Origin: Clostridiaceae bacterium BRH_c20a
GTDB lineage: Bacteria > Bacillota > Peptococcia > Peptococcales > BICA1-8
Direction: 5' to 3'
Assembly: GCA_000961765.1 (NCBI GenBank)
Contig: LADT01000037.1
Span: forward strand, 1-45,543
Length of the DNA: 45,543 nucleotides
Shown: positions 41,945-45,543 of the stretch, piece after piece
Layout: the number at the start of each line of letters is the position of its first letter
Numbering within the stretch: the stretch's first letter is position 1
Notes under the pieces: generated by a model
Database searches by the model: none
Seen by the model: the letters and a program-made list of their open reading frames with translations, nothing else
Told to the model about the DNA's origin: nothing
Program-made: the position numbers and the translations under genes

Positions 41945-42594
41945 TTAATGTTCTATTCCTAATAAATCACTTACCGATTTGTGCTTACGATGTAGCATCC
42001 ATACTACGATCAGGCCAAAAATAAATGTGGAGGAGGACGTCTCTATCATGTGACTCATGCGAAATATCCAGCACTCCAATACAGGGCAAGATAGGCCATA
42101 GCGATAAAGGCCAGCTTTAAAGCCCACTGTTTCACAGGCATGATAAGGGCCGGATTAGACGCTATTTCGTCGTCCTTTCCACGGCTTTTACCCAAAACCC
42201 ATACCCCCAGTGGAACAAAGAGGAACGCAGCGGGAATACCCATAATAAATAAACGAGGTAAGAGTTGCGCTCCAACCGTAATATTAGTCAGGAAATACCA
42301 TGTTTCAATCTGCATTATAAATGTCACTGCACCATAATAGGCAAAGGACAATCCTAAGGCTAGTTTCCAGCCTCTCCAGCGGGAGCTTAGAACCAGACCC
42401 ATCACAAGTAGTGTGTTTAAAATACTAATAACTAAAATACCAGTTACTGCCGATACAAGCCCTGGCTCTGATTTAATATTCGGTATTAATCCAGAAACAG
42501 CCTGTGACCCACCGATGAAAAAAACGTTGAACAATACGACAAGTACAATAAACCGAAAAATCCAACCAAAAATGGAAATAGCCCTAGCCCTCAT
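41945..42594 (-). pseudogene. Polytopic membrane protein with an apparent internal deletion and frameshift
   Basis: Frame 1 starts at ATG 42594 (GGAGG upstream) and gives 179 residues with about five helices, ending LYWSAGYFA at 42055. In a second frame over the same boundary the sequence continues FRMSHMIETSSSTFIFGLIV to WMLHRKH and ends at 41945. As I recall, related proteins follow the GYF segment with a longer region before an RMxHxxETSSSxFIFG-type ending. The two pieces therefore look like the N- and C-termini of one protein joined by a deletion of roughly 100 codons that also shifts frame. If not, the first frame is simply an unrecognised membrane protein. Confidence 0.5.
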
Positions 42595-42625
42595 AATTAC
42601 CCTCCAATAAAACTCAAAATTAATT

Positions 42626-43810
42626 TTACTTAGCAGAGTACTTAATCTCTCCATCCCTGATAGTCATTAATACTTCCCCAAAATATTGATAGTTGTTAAA
42701 TGGAGTGTTATTAGATTTAGATAGAAATTTTGATGAGTCAATTATTCCGGTCTTATTCAAATCGACTAAAACAATATCAGCCTTATAGCCTTTTCTTAGA
42801 TACCCCTGATTTAGGTTTAATAGCTCTGCTGCCTTGCCCGACATTAAAGATGAAAGTTTACGAAGTTCAATTTTATGTTTTCTAACTAGTTCTGTATAGC
42901 AGATAGAAAAAGATGTTTCAAGGCCTACAGCACCTGTCAAGCCTTCATTGATATCTTCAGGTGTTTGTGGTGCGTGATCGGTGGCAATTGTATCAATTGT
43001 GCCGTCTTTAATCCCTTCTATAAAAATCCTCGTATCTTCCCTTTCCTTTAATGGAGGGTTAACCTTGAATTTTGTGTTGTTTGATGCTAAATGATGTGGT
43101 GTAATATCACTAGTAATGTTACTGCTATCTAATTTTAACTGCCTTAGTATTTTTATTGCCTCTTTAGAACTAACATGGGTAAAGTGAATGTTTGAGTTTT
43201 TTTGTTTTGCTAATAGTCCACACCGAATGGTTTCTAATTCCTCAGACAATCTAGAATTATCTCTTGATAATTCTCTATCTTCTGCTTGTATAATCAATAA
43301 TATGTTTTTTTCCTTACAGATATCTAATGCTTTTAAAAATACAGTATTTTTAATATATCCACTTCTTTCTACAACAGCCATCCTTACTCTTGGATCCGCT
43401 TTTTCTAGTATTTCAAGGGTATCTTCACCATTATATGTGCCTATAGAAATACTTTGATGGATGTTTAGTAAATCTAGGTTTTCATTTTTGCTGTAGATAT
43501 AATCCAATGTTTTATTAATAGACCAGTCATTTTTCGAGTCATAAATTAAATTTGCATAAGTATAGCCACCTTTCAATGCGGCTCTTGATCCTGTTATTAA
43601 ATCTTCTTTATATGTTGCTGCGGGATCTCTAAAATGAACATGCATATCAATAAAACTTGGCATAACACATAATTTACTACCATCTATGCTATAACAACTG
43701 TATTTTAAGTTTTGTCCAATATCTTCTATGTAACCTGCTTTTAGATATATGTCACCATTAATATCATTATCCCTATCTACAAGCCTAGTGTTTTTTATTA
43801 ATATTTCCAT
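42626..43810 (-). CDS. Dihydroorotase/allantoinase-family amidohydrolase with altered metal ligands
   Basis: A 394-residue amidohydrolase of the dihydroorotase/allantoinase group. Conserved: DMHVHFRDP (H57, H59, R61), THVSS (H212), SDITPHHL, VNPPLK and ATDHAPQTPE (D278). Changed: the HCED motif of type I dihydroorotases reads QAED (Q175), and the position 27 residues earlier, normally a bridging Asp, is E148. Two metal ligands are thus substituted, so it may be mononuclear, inactive, or act on another cyclic amide. Next to a PucG-like aminotransferase, a ureide or allantoin role is a natural guess. No pyr genes lie nearby. The ribosome binding site is moderate. Confidence 0.82.
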   Translation of the reverse strand: MEILIKNTRLVDRDNDINGDIYLKAGYIEDIGQNLKYSCYSIDGSKLCVMPSFIDMHVHFRDPAATYKEDLITGSRAALKGGYTYANLIYDSKNDWSINKTLDYIYSKNENLDLLNIHQSISIGTYNGEDTLEILEKADPRVRMAVVERSGYIKNTVFLKALDICKEKNILLIIQAEDRELSRDNSRLSEELETIRCGLLAKQKNSNIHFTHVSSKEAIKILRQLKLDSSNITSDITPHHLASNNTKFKVNPPLKEREDTRIFIEGIKDGTIDTIATDHAPQTPEDINEGLTGAVGLETSFSICYTELVRKHKIELRKLSSLMSGKAAELLNLNQGYLRKGYKADIVLVDLNKTGIIDSSKFLSKSNNTPFNNYQYFGEVLMTIRDGEIKYSAK

Positions 43811-43846
43811 CTCTTTTTCCTTTCAAATAAAATCAAGTAACCAATA

Positions 43847-45001
43847 TTATTTAAGAAACACTCCCGATACTGCCTTAGCTGCAGTTCCAAGTTCAACAGC
43901 ATAGCCTAATTCATACAAGCTCATTTCAACTGCTCCCATGATTGCATAAATGTCAGTTTTGGATATTGAGCCCATATGTCCGATTCTAAATATCTTCCCT
44001 GACAGCTTTTGTAATCCACCGCCTAATACTACACCGTAATTTGTTCTAATCACTTTAGAGAAAGCTGGAAAGTCTATCCCTTCAGGCATAACAATAGCAG
44101 TAACTGTATCTGATTCATATCCTTTTTCAGAAAAAATTTTTAATCCCATGGCAACTGTAGCAGCTCTGACAGCTCTGGCCAATTGATTGTGTCTATCCCA
44201 AATATTCTCCAGGCCCTCTTCTCGAATCATATCTATGGCCTCAACAAGTCCAAAAAATAGACTGGTTGGCGGGGTATATGGAAATTGATAGCTTTCCATT
44301 TTACTTTTAACAGCTTTATAATCCCAGTACCATTTCGGCAATTTTGAATTTTCTACTGCCTCCCATGCTTTTTTGCTAACAGTTACTATCCCCATTCCAG
44401 GTGGCAGCATAAGTCCTTTTTGGGAGGCACCAATGGCAACATCTATACCCCAATTATCAGTTTCAAGAGGTAAAGAAGCCAAGGAGCTAATTACATCGAC
44501 GAGGAATAATGCTGGGTGATCCCTTTCTTTTATTACTCTAGATATACCTTCGATATCATTTGTAATTGCAGATGTAGTCTCATTCTGAGGTAAACATACT
44601 GCTTTTATCTTTTTTTCTGTATCTTTTTCTAATTCTTTTCTAACATCCTCGGGTTTAATTGCTTGACCCCACTCTTTAGTAATTCTAATTACATTTATTC
44701 CATATGTTTCAGAGATTAATGCTACTCTTTCACTAAAAACTCCATTGGAAGAAATTAACAATGTATCGCCAGGTGAAAATAGATTAACTATTGAAGACTC
44801 TAATACACCACTGCCTGAACTTGGAAATATTAATATATCATTATCAGTCCTAAAAATCTCCTTGAGTCCTTCTATACTTTTAACCATTATTTCTTTAAAT
44901 TGCTCTCCTCGATGATTTACCAGTGGCTTTGATAATGCTTTTAGTATTCTATCAGGGACATTTGTTGGTCCGGGTATTTGTAGATAGTTCCTTTGTTCCA
45001 T
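43847..45001 (-). CDS. Class V aminotransferase, PucG/serine-(alanine-)glyoxylate type
   Basis: A 384-residue fold-type I PLP aminotransferase, start ATG 45001 with GAGGAGA upstream. YLQIPGPTNVPDRIL opens the protein; the PLP site includes QNETTSAI (139-146), LVDVISSLASLPLE and Schiff-base K195 in GASQKGLM. The family includes alanine/serine-glyoxylate transaminases and PucG ((S)-ureidoglycine-glyoxylate aminotransferase). Linkage to an allantoinase-like gene 36 bp downstream, and a PucR regulator elsewhere in the window, favours a purine-ureide role. Phosphonate or glycine metabolism is an alternative. Confidence 0.9.
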   Translation of the reverse strand: MEQRNYLQIPGPTNVPDRILKALSKPLVNHRGEQFKEIMVKSIEGLKEIFRTDNDILIFPSSGSGVLESSIVNLFSPGDTLLISSNGVFSERVALISETYGINVIRITKEWGQAIKPEDVRKELEKDTEKKIKAVCLPQNETTSAITNDIEGISRVIKERDHPALFLVDVISSLASLPLETDNWGIDVAIGASQKGLMLPPGMGIVTVSKKAWEAVENSKLPKWYWDYKAVKSKMESYQFPYTPPTSLFFGLVEAIDMIREEGLENIWDRHNQLARAVRAATVAMGLKIFSEKGYESDTVTAIVMPEGIDFPAFSKVIRTNYGVVLGGGLQKLSGKIFRIGHMGSISKTDIYAIMGAVEMSLYELGYAVELGTAAKAVSGVFLK

Positions 45002-45029
45002 TATTTCATCTCCTCGTATAATAGTTTTT

Positions 45030-45069
45030 GTAAGGTTCTTAGAGATAAAATTCCAGTTATAAACCTTAC
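45030..45069. promoter_or_regulatory. GTAAGGTT/AACCTTAC inverted repeat upstream of the PucG-like gene
   Basis: Exact 8-bp arms at 45030-45037 and 45062-45069 with a 24-bp centre lie 30-70 nt before the start codon. The spacing is unlike a terminator and fits a regulator site or leader hairpin. No convincing -35/-10 pair was found in 45002-45150. Confidence 0.35.
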
Positions 45070-45179
45070 TAATTACCATAAATTAACTGGGAATATTGTT
45101 CTTTGATAATTTTATAAATTTGCATTATCAGAAGTTATTTTGTTTACTTTTAACTGATGCCCGTGTGACAATGTTTATA

Positions 45180-45405
45180 GGCCATTGAGGTTAGTTCTGT
45201 CATCTCCTGTAGGACCTTTGTGGGTCGCTTCTATTTAAGTCAGTTCCCCTGGCCTGGTGTTAGCTTTGAACCGCTGGGTGTTTGTCCGGCTCCCTCTCTC
45301 CTGTATGGCAGTTCAAGGAGTCGTGCATAGGGGGTTCCGGAGCGTATTCTAATTGCGAGGATGTTGATGCGCCAGGTACCACGGACATTAGTTAATTCAA
45401 TGGCC
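45180..45405 (+). ncRNA. Candidate IS110 bridge RNA (seekRNA) region
   Basis: GGCCATTGA (45180-45188) and TCAATGGCC (45397-45405) can pair over 9 bp and enclose about 208 nt. Inside, CTTTGAAC (45264-45271) pairs with GTTCAAGG (45311-45318) around a 39-nt loop, and GACC/GGTC forms a small upstream hairpin. IS110-group elements encode their bridge RNA in this leader, with internal loops that read target and donor DNA. A -10-like TTTATA (45174-45179) lies just before. The loop assignment is inference. Confidence 0.6.
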
Positions 45406-45436
45406 AAAAATTTGTATCAGGAAGGAGGTGATTTCA

Positions 45437-45543
45437 TTGTCAAATTCATTATTGGTAGGTATTGATGTCAGTCTCAACGACAACAAAGTCCGTATCCTCC
45501 ATCCGGATGGAACCAGTCTTTCAAAGTTTGTTGTTTCAAACTC
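45437..45543 (+). CDS. IS110-family DEDD transposase, 5' part
   Basis: The frame starts at TTG 45437 with GGAGGTG 6 nt upstream; GTG 45428 is also in frame. The N-terminus reads SNSLLVGIDVSLNDNKVRIL, where GIDVS carries the first catalytic Asp of the RuvC-like DEDD domain. The gene runs off the window after about 35 codons, so intactness cannot be judged. It is transcribed away from the PucG-like gene. Confidence 0.9.
   Translation, partial: MSNSLLVGIDVSLNDNKVRILHPDGTSLSKFVVSN

Larger units (their letters stand above)
45150..45543 (+). mobile_element. Left end of an IS110-family insertion sequence (truncated by the window)
   Basis: The 5' end of a DEDD transposase gene follows a ~290-bp structured leader that is visibly richer in G+C than the surrounding DNA. 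A long non-coding left end is typical of the IS110 group. The exact left boundary cannot be set because IS110 elements lack terminal inverted repeats; about 45150 is an estimate from the composition change. Confidence 0.8.

Noticed and set aside
41945-42127. Independent 60-codon gene
   Set aside because: Its upstream part overlaps the membrane-protein frame and there is no ribosome binding site at its start; it reads as the C-terminal remnant of the same gene.

Overview
The window is AT-rich, with strong GGAGG-type ribosome binding sites, several GTG/TTG starts, a SAM-I (S-box) riboswitch and many ferredoxin or tungsten-type oxidoreductase genes. Together these point to a strictly anaerobic, low-GC Bacillota (Clostridia-like) chromosome. 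No rRNA, tRNA or CRISPR array was seen. Most genes lie on the minus strand. The met operon, eamA, the L,D-transpeptidase, msrA and the right-edge transposase are on the plus strand.

Layout. 0-2.5 kb: an unrecognised 5' gene fragment, then a histidine kinase/OmpR-type regulator pair. 2.7-14.9 kb: a 13-gene same-strand catabolic cluster. In transcription order it holds KDPG aldolase, KDG kinase, RidA, D-amino acid transaminase, a D-serine-dehydratase/D-threonine-aldolase-fold enzyme, TRAP transporter P-Q-M, a 4x[4Fe-4S] ferredoxin, a tungsten aldehyde oxidoreductase (AOR), a MoaD-like protein, a DapA/KDG-aldolase-family lyase and an IclR regulator. 15-21 kb: a small lipoprotein, an EamA exporter and a MacB-like ABC system whose middle gene is a CARDB/NEW3-type surface protein. 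A 24-codon membrane-peptide ORF with its own terminator follows. 21.2-24.3 kb: promoter, SAM riboswitch and metQNI. 24.4-33.6 kb: a second AOR cluster holding PucR regulator, APC permease, metallophosphoesterase, nucleotidyltransferase-fold protein, ferredoxin, AOR and Fe-dependent alcohol dehydrogenase. 33.8-41.9 kb: YkuD-LysM, MATE/MarR divergent from msrA, MFS, M23 peptidase and two flavoproteins. 41.9-45 kb: a membrane-protein gene with an apparent internal deletion, a dihydroorotase/allantoinase-like protein with altered metal ligands, and a PucG-like aminotransferase. Right edge: the left end of an IS110-family element with a structured leader likely to encode its bridge RNA.

How the genes may work together (inference). 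In the first cluster, a TRAP-imported D-configured hydroxy-amino acid or amino-sugar acid would be deaminated by the PLP dehydratase or transaminase, with RidA clearing imines, to a 2-keto(-3-deoxy) acid. That acid could then be cut directly (DapA-family aldolase, with AOR oxidising the aldehyde to reduce ferredoxin) or after phosphorylation (KDG kinase plus KDPG aldolase). The second AOR cluster looks like amino-acid- or purine-linked aldehyde oxidation and reduction under PucR control.

The intergenic DNA is unusual. It carries a dispersed AACCTC/AACCTT-CTAGCGAAGC repeat family, ~31-bp TGTCAGAC repeats, a GGTCAC array, and five GATGCATC-type 8-mers spaced every 29-30 bp. A 46-bp perfect palindrome between the MATE/MarR operon and msrA contains a consensus-spaced promoter on each strand.
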